Shown: in pieces, positions 8,317-16,955 of the stretch
How the letters are laid out: each line of letters begins with the position of its first letter
How positions within the stretch are numbered: the first letter of the stretch is position 1
Origin: Bacteroidota bacterium
GTDB taxonomy: Bacteria; Bacteroidota; Bacteroidia; Chitinophagales; Chitinophagaceae
Reading direction: 5' to 3'
Assembly (NCBI GenBank): GCA_016183765.1
Contig: JACPEA010000011.1
Location: 372,001 to 436,000 of the forward strand
Length of the DNA stretch: 64,000 bases
Made by a program: the position numbers and the translations under genes
The notes under the pieces: generated by a model
What the model was told of the DNA's origin: nothing
What the model saw: only the letters and a program-made list of their open reading frames with translations
Databases searched by the model: none

Positions 8317-9441
8317 ATGACAACTAACGAAGCCGGTGATAAATTTATCAGTCAGCGTTTGTATTCATTGGATGCTTTGCGTGGCTTTGATATGTTCTGG
8401 ATCATCGGCGCCGATGAGTTTTTTCACCAGATGGGCAAAGCCACAGGAACACCCTTCTGGCAGTCGCTCTCAAACCAGTTCACACACCCTTCCTGGAATG
8501 GGTTTCATGTGTATGATCTTATTTTCCCATTGTTCCTTTTCCTGGCGGGGGTATCAACGCCCTATTCCATCGGCCGTTCCCTGTCGGAAGGGAAAACCAG
8601 GCGGCAGGTAATGCTGAAAGTGGTGAAAAGAGGTTGTTTGTTGGTTTTGCTGGGACTGGTGTTTAACAATGGTCTGCAGTTGCGTCCTTTGGCCGATATC
8701 CGCTTTTCCAGCGTATTGGGGAGGATCGGTATTGCGTATGTGTTGGCCAATATCATCTATATCTATGCCAGAGAAAAACTACAGTTTACCTGGTTCGCCG
8801 GTTTACTCATCGGCTACTGGCTTATTTTGAAATTCACGTCTGCACCGGGTTTCCCTCCGGGTGATCTTACTATGGAAGGTAATTTTGCCTCCTATGTAGA
8901 CCGCAGCCTGTTGCCGGGAAAACTGTCGCTGGGTATTCATGATACAGTTGGTTTCTTCAATAATATACCAGCCGTAAGTACGGCGCTGGCGGGCATTATT
9001 ACCGGTATCTATTTGAAGAAACCCGAAATCACCAAACAAAAGAAAGCCTGGATGATGGCGTTGATGGGGGTTTTGTGCCTGCTGATCGCACAGGTATGGA
9101 ACCTCGATTTTCCCATCAATAAGAATATGTGGTCCAGCTCATTTGTGATGCATACCACCGGACTGAGCCTGCTGCTGATGGCCCTGTTCTATTATGTGAT
9201 AGATGTACTGGGTTACCAGCGTTGGGCTTTTTTTCTGAAAGTGATCGGTATGAATTCGATCCTCATTTATATCTCCGGAAAATTCATCAACTGGAAATAT
9301 ACGACCAATGGTTTTTTTCAATGGCTGATAGAATGGGTTGGCGAGCCGTATAACCTGGTAATACTGAGTTTGTGTATGATACTGGTAAAATGGGTGTTTC
9401 TGTATATCCTGTATCGCAAAAAAATATTCTTAAGGGTATGA
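8317..9441 (+). CDS. nagX: NagX-like membrane acetyltransferase (HGSNAT/DUF5009 family)
   Basis: 374 residues with about ten hydrophobic segments. The N-terminus carries LDALRGFDMFWIIG, the hallmark of the heparan-alpha-glucosaminide N-acetyltransferase-like family (COG4299). In many GlcNAc-utilising bacteria this gene is called nagX and sits in nag operons, where it is thought to transfer acetyl groups across the membrane to glucosamine units. Its stop overlaps the nagB start (ATGA at 9438-9441), and MFS transporter and nagA genes follow, which supports the role. The catalytic His of human HGSNAT was not mapped here. Confidence 0.75.
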   Translation: MTTNEAGDKFISQRLYSLDALRGFDMFWIIGADEFFHQMGKATGTPFWQSLSNQFTHPSWNGFHVYDLIFPLFLFLAGVSTPYSIGRSLSEGKTRRQVMLKVVKRGCLLVLLGLVFNNGLQLRPLADIRFSSVLGRIGIAYVLANIIYIYAREKLQFTWFAGLLIGYWLILKFTSAPGFPPGDLTMEGNFASYVDRSLLPGKLSLGIHDTVGFFNNIPAVSTALAGIITGIYLKKPEITKQKKAWMMALMGVLCLLIAQVWNLDFPINKNMWSSSFVMHTTGLSLLLMALFYYVIDVLGYQRWAFFLKVIGMNSILIYISGKFINWKYTTNGFFQWLIEWVGEPYNLVILSLCMILVKWVFLYILYRKKIFLRV

Positions 9442-10205
9442 ATCTGACAAAAATCATCAGGGTACACCACCTGCAGGACCCCGTTTCACTGGGTAGTTCT
9501 GCCGGTGAAGAAGCGGCAATTGCTATTAAAAAAGCGATCGCTAAAAAAGGGCAGGCCAAGATCATCCTGGCAACAGGCACCAGCCAGTTTGAAACACTGA
9601 ACCGGCTGATCGCGGAACGGGGTATCAACTGGGCCCAGGTAACCATGTTTCACCTGGATGAATACATTGGTCTTCCCATCACTTCACCGGCCAGTTTCCG
9701 GAAATACCTGAAAGAAAGGTTTCTGGATAAAGTGCCGAAGCTGAAAGCGGCGCACCTGATCAACGGGGAGAAGGATCCCATAAAAGAATGTAAACGTCTG
9801 AACGCATTACTTGGCCGCCACCGTATTGATGTGGCCCTGGTAGGTATTGGCGAAAACGGTCACCTGGCTTTCAACGATCCCCCCGCCGATTTCGACACCC
9901 GTGATCCGTATATCATTGTAGACCTGGACCCGGCCTGCCGTAAACAACAGTTTAATGAAGGTTGGTTCAAAACCAGGAATGATGTGCCCAGGCAGGCCAT
10001 CAGTATGTCGATACACCAGATCATGAAAGCCAGGCAGATCATCTGTTCTGTTCCGGACCGCAGAAAGGCAGAAGCGGTAAGGAACTGCCTGGAAAAACCG
10101 ATCAGTAACCGATATCCCGCCAGCATTCTGCGGGATCATACCAACTGTTCCATTTACCTTGATAAAGCGTCTGCATCCCTGTTAACCGGTAAGAAAACGA
10201 AATAA
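9438..10205 (+). CDS. nagB: Glucosamine-6-phosphate deaminase-like protein
   Basis: 255 residues, converting glucosamine-6-phosphate to fructose-6-phosphate and ammonia. ATG 9438 is chosen because of its ATGA overlap with nagX; it gives the usual family length. HLDEY (Asp74) matches the catalytic Asp72 of the E. coli enzyme. The second motif reads GENGHLAFNDP, so His142 is kept, but the E. coli Asp141 and Glu148 positions are Asn and Asp. Asn at the first of these is seen in other NagB proteins; the Asp is less usual. The gene is coupled with nagX and followed by a transporter and nagA. Confidence 0.85.
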   Translation: MNLTKIIRVHHLQDPVSLGSSAGEEAAIAIKKAIAKKGQAKIILATGTSQFETLNRLIAERGINWAQVTMFHLDEYIGLPITSPASFRKYLKERFLDKVPKLKAAHLINGEKDPIKECKRLNALLGRHRIDVALVGIGENGHLAFNDPPADFDTRDPYIIVDLDPACRKQQFNEGWFKTRNDVPRQAISMSIHQIMKARQIICSVPDRRKAEAVRNCLEKPISNRYPASILRDHTNCSIYLDKASASLLTGKKTK

Positions 10206-10259
10206 CCAGTCCTATTTGTAAACCCGAAGCCATCCTCTCATAAGCAAACAAATGACATC

Positions 10260-11582
10260 ATGCGTGATCCGAAAAATGTTGTGCAGGTAAGTTCTTTGTC
10301 GAAGCGGCAAACACAGGTCTCTATCTTTATCATTGGCATCCTGTTCTTCATTTTCGGGTTTGTTTCCTGGGTGAACGCGATCCTGATACCGTATTTCAAG
10401 ATCGCCTGTGAGCTGACACATTTCAGGGCTTACCTGGTCACGTTCGCTTTTTATATCTCTTACTTTATTATGTCGGTGCCGGCGTCTTACCTGTTAAAGA
10501 GAACCGGCTTTAAAAAAGGTATGATGACGGGTTTCTGGATCATGTCGCTGGGTGCATTCATTTTTGTCCCTGCTGCGTTAACCCGAACATATGAGATTTT
10601 CCTGATGGGACTGTTCACGATCGGCGCTGGGTTGGCTGTTTTGCAAACAGCGGCCAATCCGTATATCACGGTATTGGGTCCCAAAGAAAGTGCGGCACAG
10701 CGCATCAGCATCATGGGTATTTTTAACAAGGGTGCCGGTATTCTTGCACCACTGGTGTTTGCTGCGGTAATCCTAAAAGCCACCGATACCCATCTATTTG
10801 CAGAACTGGGCAGTATGGGTGCAGCAGAAAAAGCAACAGCATTGGGTGAGCTGGTAAGGCGTGTGATGGTTCCTTACCTGTGTGTGGGTTCGGTATTACT
10901 GGCATTGGGTTTCCTGGTGCGGTTTTCTCCTTTGCCGGAAATCGATACCGAACACGAGAGTGAAGAACTGGCGGCTGCCAATACGGGTAAAAACACCATT
11001 TTCGATTTCCCGCACCTGGTACTGGGGGCCATTGGTATCTTTTTGCATGTGGGTACACAGGTGATCGCCATTGATACCATTATCGGTTATGCCAACTCCA
11101 TGCAGATACCGCTGATGGAAGCCAAAACCTTTCCTTCCTATACATTGGCCGCTACTATCTGTGGGTATGTGTTGGGTATTATCTGTATCCCGGCATATGT
11201 GAGCCAGGTAAATGCACTCAGGTTCTGTACGCTGCTGGGAACCCTACTGACCCTATTGATCGTTTTTGCCAACGGGCAGGTACATTTTCTCGGGCATACG
11301 GCAGATATTTCTATCTGGTTCGTAGTGTTGCTGGGACTGGCCAATTCGCTGGTATGGGCGGGTATCTGGCCCCTGGCGCTGGACGGGCTGGGCAAGTTTA
11401 CCAAGATAGGAGCTTCAGTAATGATCATGGGACTTTGCGGTAATGCCATCTTACCACTGGTGTATGGATGGATGGCCGATCGTTTCGATGTGCGTACGGC
11501 TTACTGGGTACTCCTGCCCTGTTATCTGTATCTTGTATTTTATGCGATGTGTGGTCACCGCATCAGGAGGTGGAAACCTTAA
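10260..11582 (+). CDS. nagP: MFS sugar transporter, FucP/NagP type
   Basis: 440 residues with about twelve membrane segments. The N-terminal region FIFGFVSWVNAILIPYFKIA is typical of the FucP/GluP/NagP branch of sugar:proton symporters in the inner membrane. It lies between nagB and nagA, with 6 nt to nagA, so the likely substrate is GlcNAc. The specificity comes from context rather than from residues. It could also take glucosamine or chitobiose-derived monomers. Confidence 0.85.
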   Translation: MRDPKNVVQVSSLSKRQTQVSIFIIGILFFIFGFVSWVNAILIPYFKIACELTHFRAYLVTFAFYISYFIMSVPASYLLKRTGFKKGMMTGFWIMSLGAFIFVPAALTRTYEIFLMGLFTIGAGLAVLQTAANPYITVLGPKESAAQRISIMGIFNKGAGILAPLVFAAVILKATDTHLFAELGSMGAAEKATALGELVRRVMVPYLCVGSVLLALGFLVRFSPLPEIDTEHESEELAAANTGKNTIFDFPHLVLGAIGIFLHVGTQVIAIDTIIGYANSMQIPLMEAKTFPSYTLAATICGYVLGIICIPAYVSQVNALRFCTLLGTLLTLLIVFANGQVHFLGHTADISIWFVVLLGLANSLVWAGIWPLALDGLGKFTKIGASVMIMGLCGNAILPLVYGWMADRFDVRTAYWVLLPCYLYLVFYAMCGHRIRRWKP

Positions 11583-11588
11583 TCATGT

Positions 11589-12776
11589 ATGGCAGAACGT
11601 TTCAAAATATTCAATGGTAAAGTTATCCTGCCGGGCGGGATCCTTCCGTGGGGCACGGTATTGATCGATGATGGCCGTATTGTGGCTGTGGAAGCAGCTG
11701 AAGTAGATTTTGCGGATGCAACCCTGATCGATGCCGGTGGTCAATATATCTCACCCGGTTTTATCGACATACATGTGCATGGTGGTGGTGGGTATGATTT
11801 TATGGACGGAACTACAGAAGCATTTTTACAGGTAGCAAAACTGCACGCAAAACATGGTACCACGGCCATGCTGCCTACCACGCTTACCAGCGAGAAGGAA
11901 GACCTGCTGGCCACATTGGATGCTTATGATGCGGCCAGTCGCATCAATGTTTCCGGCGCCTCATTTATAGGCATGCACCTGGAGGGGCCGTATTTTGCCA
12001 TGAGCCAGCGGGGAGCCCAGGATCCCAAATACATCCGTAACCCTGATCCCGCCGAATACAGAGAGATACTGGAAAAATATCCTTCTGTAAAACGCTGGAG
12101 TGCCGCGCCTGAATTACCAGGAGCCATTGCATTCGGACAATACCTTCGCTCCCAAAATGTGGTGGCAGCCATGGCACATACCGATGCTGTGTATGAAGAG
12201 GCCCTCGAAGCCTTCCGAAACGGGTATAGCCTGGCTACCCATTTTTATTCGGCCATGTCTGGTGTAACCCGCCGTAATGCTTTTCGTTATGCCGGTGTGG
12301 TAGAAACGGCATACCTGCTGGATGAGATGGATGTTGAGATCATTGCCGATGGCGTGCACCTGCCTGCGCCATTGCTGCAGCTGGTGGTAAAGAGTAAGGG
12401 TAAGGAACGGACGGCGCTCATCACCGATGCTATGCGGGCTGCGGGAACCGAAGTAACAGAAAGTGTTTTGGGTGGTATAAAAAACGGCTTACCCGTTCTG
12501 GTGGAAGATGGTGTGGCCAAACTGCCGGACAGAACCGCATTCGCAGGCAGCGTGGCTACAGCCGACAGGCTGGTAAGAACCATGCTGGAAATGGCGAACT
12601 GTTCTCTCCCCGATACCATTCAAATGATCACAGCCACCCCGGCAAGGATCATGGGTGTGGACGATGTAAAAGGCAGCCTGCAGAAAGGGAAAGATGCCGA
12701 TTTGCTCCTCTTCGACGAAGCCATCCATATCGGGATGACGATGGTGAAAGGGAATATTGTTTACCAGGCCAGCTAA
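11589..12776 (+). CDS. nagA: N-acetylglucosamine-6-phosphate deacetylase
   Basis: 395 residues. It removes acetate from GlcNAc-6-phosphate to feed NagB. The sequence has the amidohydrolase metal motif HVHGGGG near residue 60, the segment GMHLEGPY with its Glu ligand, MAHTDAV and THFYSAM with further His ligands, and TDAM with the catalytic Asp. Length is normal. It is the last gene of the nag run. No sugar kinase (NagK) is found in the window, so phosphorylation of GlcNAc must be done elsewhere. Confidence 0.93.
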   Translation: MAERFKIFNGKVILPGGILPWGTVLIDDGRIVAVEAAEVDFADATLIDAGGQYISPGFIDIHVHGGGGYDFMDGTTEAFLQVAKLHAKHGTTAMLPTTLTSEKEDLLATLDAYDAASRINVSGASFIGMHLEGPYFAMSQRGAQDPKYIRNPDPAEYREILEKYPSVKRWSAAPELPGAIAFGQYLRSQNVVAAMAHTDAVYEEALEAFRNGYSLATHFYSAMSGVTRRNAFRYAGVVETAYLLDEMDVEIIADGVHLPAPLLQLVVKSKGKERTALITDAMRAAGTEVTESVLGGIKNGLPVLVEDGVAKLPDRTAFAGSVATADRLVRTMLEMANCSLPDTIQMITATPARIMGVDDVKGSLQKGKDADLLLFDEAIHIGMTMVKGNIVYQAS

Positions 12777-13116
12777 ATGGTCGCTACCTGATCTGTAAGT
12801 TCATAAACAATCTGACTGATGAATCAACAAGTTAAGATCTTCCAAACGGGTAAGCAGGATAATGAACAGGCAGAAAGTAATATTTCGTCAATTGATAGCA
12901 ATAAATCCTCTGAATTAAAAAAAGGTATAAATAGTTAATATATTGCCACCCGTTCGGATCAGTGATTGGTTCGGATGTATGATCGGCCCTACACCTTATC
13001 TCTATATCCCCCCAATTACACAAGTGATGCCTGGTTTTTGCCGGGCATTATTTTTTGTGACCGGGGAGGGTGGTGATTTCCTCCGGAAGCAATGAAGCTT
13101 TTCTGTAGTTTTAAAC
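12777..13116. other. Gene-free spacer of 340 bp with a terminator
   Basis: No credible ORF or RNA gene was found. The spacer includes the hairpin at 13028-13056. Just before the next gene, TAGTTTTA (about 13106) loosely resembles a Bacteroidota -7 box. Confidence 0.5.
13028..13056 (+). terminator. Rho-independent terminator
   Basis: TGCCTGG (13028-13034) pairs with CCGGGCA (13041-13047) with one G-T wobble, then TTATTTTTT follows. It most likely ends the nag transcript. Confidence 0.65.
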
Positions 13117-14190
13117 ATGTTCCGTTCTTCTGTTTTCTCCCTGGTAGTATGGCTTGTTTCACCGGTAGCGGTAACTGTTGTGTATCATGGTCCGGCCGGG
13201 CAGCCCGGCATCAAAAAACAAATGGTAGCCGTTTCCCGACCGGTGAAACCTACAGGCATGGTATGGATCCCCGGCGGTAAGTTCCGCATGGGTACGCCTG
13301 CAGCCAATGAGTCGTTATGTGCCACACCTGGATTGACTTCCGATGCCCTGCCTGTGCATACCGTAGCGGTAAAAGCTTTCTGGATGGATGAACACGAAGT
13401 GACCAATGCCGAGTTTGAAAAGTTTGTGCAGGCCACGGGGTATAAAACCGTGGCAGAGATCGCACCCACTGCAGCGGAATTCCCGAATGCCGATCCGTCA
13501 TTACTGGTACCGGGCTCTGCGGTATTTGCACCGCCGGCTCATGAGGTTCCGCTGGACAATTACCTGCAATGGTGGGAATACCGTAAAAATGCCAACTGGC
13601 GAGAACCCTTCGGCGCAGGAAGCAGTATAAAGGGGAAAGAGAATTATCCCGTAGTACATATTGCCTGGGAAGATGCGGCGGCCTATGCACGCTGGGCCGG
13701 TAAACGTTTACCCACGGAAGCCGAATGGGAGTTTGCCGCGCGCGGTGGATTGAAAGAGAACACGTATGCCTGGGGTAACCAGTTTACACCGGCCAACCGC
13801 TATATGGCCAACACTTTCCAGGGAAGTTTCCCATCAAAAGATGCCGGTCAGGATGGTTATAAGGGTATTGCACCCGTGAAACAATACCCAAAGAACGGGT
13901 ATGGTTTATATGATATGGCCGGTAATGTGTGGGAGTGGTGCTCAGATTGGTACCGCGCAGATTATTATACCACACTGGTACGAAAAGGCAGCCCTATTGT
14001 TGACCCGCAGGGACCGCCGGATAGTTTTGATCCTACAGAACCCGGTATTGTTAAAAAGGTGCAGAAGGGCGGGTCCTTTCTTTGCAGCGATGAATATTGT
14101 TCCCGTTATGTTGTGGGTTCTCGTGGTAAGGGCGATTGGAAAATGGGTACCAACCACCTGGGCTTCCGTTGTGTGCGCGATGCAAAATAA
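13117..14190 (+). CDS. Formylglycine-generating enzyme (SUMF1/FGE)
   Basis: 357 residues with an N-terminal hydrophobic signal, so likely periplasmic. The FGE-sulfatase domain runs from MVWIPGGKFRMG (about 48) to the end. The C-terminal part reads GGSFLCSDEYC, matching GGSYMCHRSYC of human FGE. Cys323 and Cys328 therefore correspond to the two copper-binding active-site cysteines (human Cys336/Cys341), which separates a true FGE from the many SUMF1-like proteins that lack them. A true FGE converts Cys of CxPxR in type I sulfatases to formylglycine. No sulfatase is encoded in the window. It follows the nag genes, which may fit use of sulfated amino sugars. Confidence 0.85.
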   Translation: MFRSSVFSLVVWLVSPVAVTVVYHGPAGQPGIKKQMVAVSRPVKPTGMVWIPGGKFRMGTPAANESLCATPGLTSDALPVHTVAVKAFWMDEHEVTNAEFEKFVQATGYKTVAEIAPTAAEFPNADPSLLVPGSAVFAPPAHEVPLDNYLQWWEYRKNANWREPFGAGSSIKGKENYPVVHIAWEDAAAYARWAGKRLPTEAEWEFAARGGLKENTYAWGNQFTPANRYMANTFQGSFPSKDAGQDGYKGIAPVKQYPKNGYGLYDMAGNVWEWCSDWYRADYYTTLVRKGSPIVDPQGPPDSFDPTEPGIVKKVQKGGSFLCSDEYCSRYVVGSRGKGDWKMGTNHLGFRCVRDAK

Positions 14191-14197
14191 GTTCCGT

Positions 14198-14593
14198 TTA
14201 TTTTTTCTGTAACCGCTTGTCAAGACTCCAGTCACCGCTTCCCAGGCAAAAAAATACGGCGGTCAGTAAAGCCGATATAAAAGGATGTTGGTCATCGGTC
14301 AGTATTTTCCCATGCCCCATGGTAAAACTGATCAGCAATAAAGTGAGGGTCAGCGGAATCATGAACAGGCGGACCCATATTCCCAACACCAGGGAAAGAC
14401 CTCCCAACAGTTCAGCTGTTTTGCCTGCATACGCAAATAAAGCCGGCAACGGATAATGCAGGTCACTAAGCCATTGCGTATAATTCTTCATCTGGTCAAA
14501 CACAAATACTTCATGACCATGATACACAAATAAGATACCCGTAATGATCCGGATAAGGGCAAGCATTTTAGGTGTGTAACGTTGTATCGGCAT
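14198..14593 (-). CDS. DoxX family membrane protein
   Basis: 131 residues with four hydrophobic segments and the DoxX-type start (ALIRIITGILFVYHGHEVF). ATG 14593 gives a sensible N-terminus; an in-frame start 48 nt upstream adds an unlike segment. DoxX-like proteins are small quinone-associated or unknown-function inner-membrane proteins. It converges with the FGE gene and is separated from the DUF1080 gene by the 14643-14694 terminator. Confidence 0.8.
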   Translation of the reverse strand: MPIQRYTPKMLALIRIITGILFVYHGHEVFVFDQMKNYTQWLSDLHYPLPALFAYAGKTAELLGGLSLVLGIWVRLFMIPLTLTLLLISFTMGHGKILTDDQHPFISALLTAVFFCLGSGDWSLDKRLQKK

Positions 14594-14642
14594 AGTATCA
14601 GATTTGTTTAGTAAGATACCATCCTCTAGGAACAAAAACAAC

Positions 14643-14694
14643 CGCGCCTTTCGGTCCTTGCAGGAAAATTTGCACGCAAGGACCGAAAGGCGCG
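14643..14694 (-). terminator. Strong terminator with a 19 bp perfect stem
   Basis: CGCGCCTTTCGGTCCTTGC (14643-14661) pairs perfectly with the inverted copy at 14676-14694, with a 14-nt loop. Read on the minus strand it is followed by GGTTGTTTTTG, so it ends the transcript of the DUF1080 gene at 14716. Confidence 0.85.
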
Positions 14695-14715
14695 ATTAAA
14701 GAGGGTTTGAGGATG

Positions 14716-16833
14716 TTATAGCTTTTTTATCCGGATATTCCTGAACCGCAGCACATCGCCATGACCCAGGAAGCCAATGTGGCCGCTTGTTCTTTGCAGG
14801 CCGGGGTGTTCCTTATGATCCATGGTGCCATTGGCAGACGCCTGTTTGATGTCGCCATCAAGGATGGTTTCCCCGTTCAGGATCACTTTTACTTTGGAGC
14901 CTTTTACGATCACTTCTTCCTGGTTCCATTCGCCGGTGGCTTTCAGAAAACCTCTTTTGGCCGGGATCACTCCATACACGGAACCATGGTACTGGTAAGG
15001 CTGCAGGTTCTTGTAGATCTCTGCTTCATTATCAAGTATCTGCAATTCCATTCCCACATAAGCCGCATCGCCCTGCAGTGGTGCGCGGATACCCAGGCCA
15101 TTGTTGGCGCCGGGTGTTAACTGGAACTCGAAACGGAAATGGAAATCCGCATATTCCTCTTTGGTATACAGGTTGCCGCCGCTGAGTTCGGGATGTACAA
15201 CTATATTACCCTCTTCCACCACATATCCCGTGGTATTACCTGTCCATTGCTCCAGGTTGGTCCCATCAAAAAGGGAACTGAAGCCCTGTTTCTTTTCTTC
15301 CTCGCTTAAGGGAGTTGTGTAATCTGTAGGCAATTCCCGTACAAAAATATTCCGGTAGGCAACATAGGTTCCGTGTGCCTGCAGTTCCAGTTGTTCCTTA
15401 GGGAAAATGGGTTGCTTGCGGTCCCAGTAGTTTTCCAGCACCACATTATCGGTCACCAACTGCCCGTTTAGGTACACCGTTACACGTTCTCCTTTCATGA
15501 TAATGTGAAAACGGTTCCATTCCCCAATTTTATTATCGGCCACTACCAGTGGTTTGCTTGGGTTTTTCTGGTTGTTGTACAAACCGCCGGAACCTACCTG
15601 TGCGCCTACTTCGCGACGGCTGGTATCCCAGATCTGTACCTGCGGACTGCCCCGCAGGTAAATACCCGCATCCCCTTTTTCGGTGATCTTCCAGTCGACA
15701 AACATTTCTATATCACCGTATTTTTTTTCGGTGCAGAGATTGTCGCCATGACCTGTAAATACCAGCAGCCCATCTTTTACGATCCAGTCATTCTTTGCTT
15801 TTTCATTGGCGATGTTCTGTGCGGCAGCCAATGAATCGGCAGGCATTTTGGCCCGCAGAATGGGGTTGCCCACCAGCGCTTTCCATCCACCCAGGTCTTT
15901 TCCGTTAAATAGCGATACGAAGCCAAAATCAAAGGGTATGGCTTTGATATGTGCGGTCAGTTTCTTTACCAGTATCGCACTGTCTTCTCCCTTGATCAGC
16001 GGCAGGGCTTTTTCCAATTCAGCTCGTACCAGGGGCCCCCGGATATGTTGATCGTTCAGGGCCAATTGCGCAAGAATGCGTGCCGCATCGGTCGCTACTT
16101 CCTTGTCAGACAAAGCCCCACTTACCAGCACAAAAGAGCTGATGCCCGGGATACGAGATGCCTGGTTGAGGATTCTTTTTTTACGGATTGGATCAGTGGC
16201 CTTCTCTAACTGGTCTTGCAGCGATAACAGTTGCTGAACAGGATTCTGTTTTTCAACAGGAAAGGCTGCAGCAGCTTTGATGGCCGGTAACGGTTGTTTG
16301 TTGAAGTTGAGTACGGTTTCGATGTATTTCCGGTTAGGCTCTTTTGCTTTGGCCAGCGCCTTCTGTAATGCTGTCATGGCAGCCGGTGAATGAATTGTGA
16401 CCAGCGCTCGCGCCGCATTATCGGCCTGTTCGTTGTTGGACAAGAGTTTGCTGAGTGGTTTTACGGCCACATCCTCTCCTAATAAAGACAGGTATTTGAT
16501 AATGAGTTCTTTGGCGTAATAGGTTTTTGCTTTTACCAGTCCGGCCACCAGTGTTGTTGCCGTTTGTGTTTTTTGAGAGGTGTTTGTGGCTGATCGATGT
16601 GTGTAGGCGCTTAACGCATAACTGGCTTTTAGTTTCAGTGAATCATTGTCCAGCAGCGTGAACAGCTGGTTCCATTGGTTACTGTTCCAGTTTTGCATGC
16701 TGGCGAGTGCGGTAGCCGCCTCTTCCGTTTTCTGGTAGGGGAAGGGTTGAATAAGGCTTTGCACTTCTTCTGTTTGTGCAGTGAGTTGTGTAAAGCTGAT
16801 CAGGAAGAGAAGAGCGGAAAGAATTCTTTTCAT
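14716..16833 (-). CDS. Secreted double-DUF1080 protein with HEAT-like repeats
   Basis: 705 residues. A signal peptide (MKRILSALLFLISFTQLTAQ) is followed by a helical HEAT-like region (about 25-295). A first DUF1080 domain starts at FVSLFNGKDLGGW (about 303) and a second at FSSLFDGTNLEQW (about 519). DUF1080 (PF06439) proteins have a concanavalin-like fold, and some are 3-keto-disaccharide hydrolases. Having two copies after a HEAT region suggests a large periplasmic or surface enzyme. The adjacent Tat-exported Gfo/Idh/MocA proteins agree with oxidation of a glycoside at C3 followed by cleavage (inference). Which domain is catalytic cannot be told. Confidence 0.85.
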   Translation of the reverse strand: MKRILSALLFLISFTQLTAQTEEVQSLIQPFPYQKTEEAATALASMQNWNSNQWNQLFTLLDNDSLKLKASYALSAYTHRSATNTSQKTQTATTLVAGLVKAKTYYAKELIIKYLSLLGEDVAVKPLSKLLSNNEQADNAARALVTIHSPAAMTALQKALAKAKEPNRKYIETVLNFNKQPLPAIKAAAAFPVEKQNPVQQLLSLQDQLEKATDPIRKKRILNQASRIPGISSFVLVSGALSDKEVATDAARILAQLALNDQHIRGPLVRAELEKALPLIKGEDSAILVKKLTAHIKAIPFDFGFVSLFNGKDLGGWKALVGNPILRAKMPADSLAAAQNIANEKAKNDWIVKDGLLVFTGHGDNLCTEKKYGDIEMFVDWKITEKGDAGIYLRGSPQVQIWDTSRREVGAQVGSGGLYNNQKNPSKPLVVADNKIGEWNRFHIIMKGERVTVYLNGQLVTDNVVLENYWDRKQPIFPKEQLELQAHGTYVAYRNIFVRELPTDYTTPLSEEEKKQGFSSLFDGTNLEQWTGNTTGYVVEEGNIVVHPELSGGNLYTKEEYADFHFRFEFQLTPGANNGLGIRAPLQGDAAYVGMELQILDNEAEIYKNLQPYQYHGSVYGVIPAKRGFLKATGEWNQEEVIVKGSKVKVILNGETILDGDIKQASANGTMDHKEHPGLQRTSGHIGFLGHGDVLRFRNIRIKKL

Positions 16834-16851
16834 ATGGTTGGTTATGTTTTT

Positions 16852-16937
16852 TTCACCGCAGAGGCGGGGAGGTCGGGGAGTTTACGCAGAGGTCTTCTCT
16901 GCGTAAACTCTGCGTTTCTCTGCGCCTCCGCGGTGAA
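16852..16937. repeat. Nested palindrome of the CGCAGAGGCG family
   Basis: An outer inverted repeat, TTCACCGCAGAGGCG (16852-16866) against CGCCTCCGCGGTGAA (16923-16937), matches at 14 of 15 positions. Inside it is a perfect 14 bp inverted repeat, GAGTTTACGCAGAG (16878-16891) / CTCTGCGTAAACTC (16897-16910). Partial relatives occur at about 8183-8222, 20896-20985 and 31239-31290. It lies between two minus-strand genes and may act as a terminator or mRNA-end structure. Confidence 0.85.
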
Positions 16938-16955
16938 TATAATTTTATACTGTAA

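Noticed and set aside
12956..13020. Possible tRNA or small RNA before the FGE gene
   Set aside because: No cloverleaf or conserved TTC loop could be built; only the terminator hairpin is supported.
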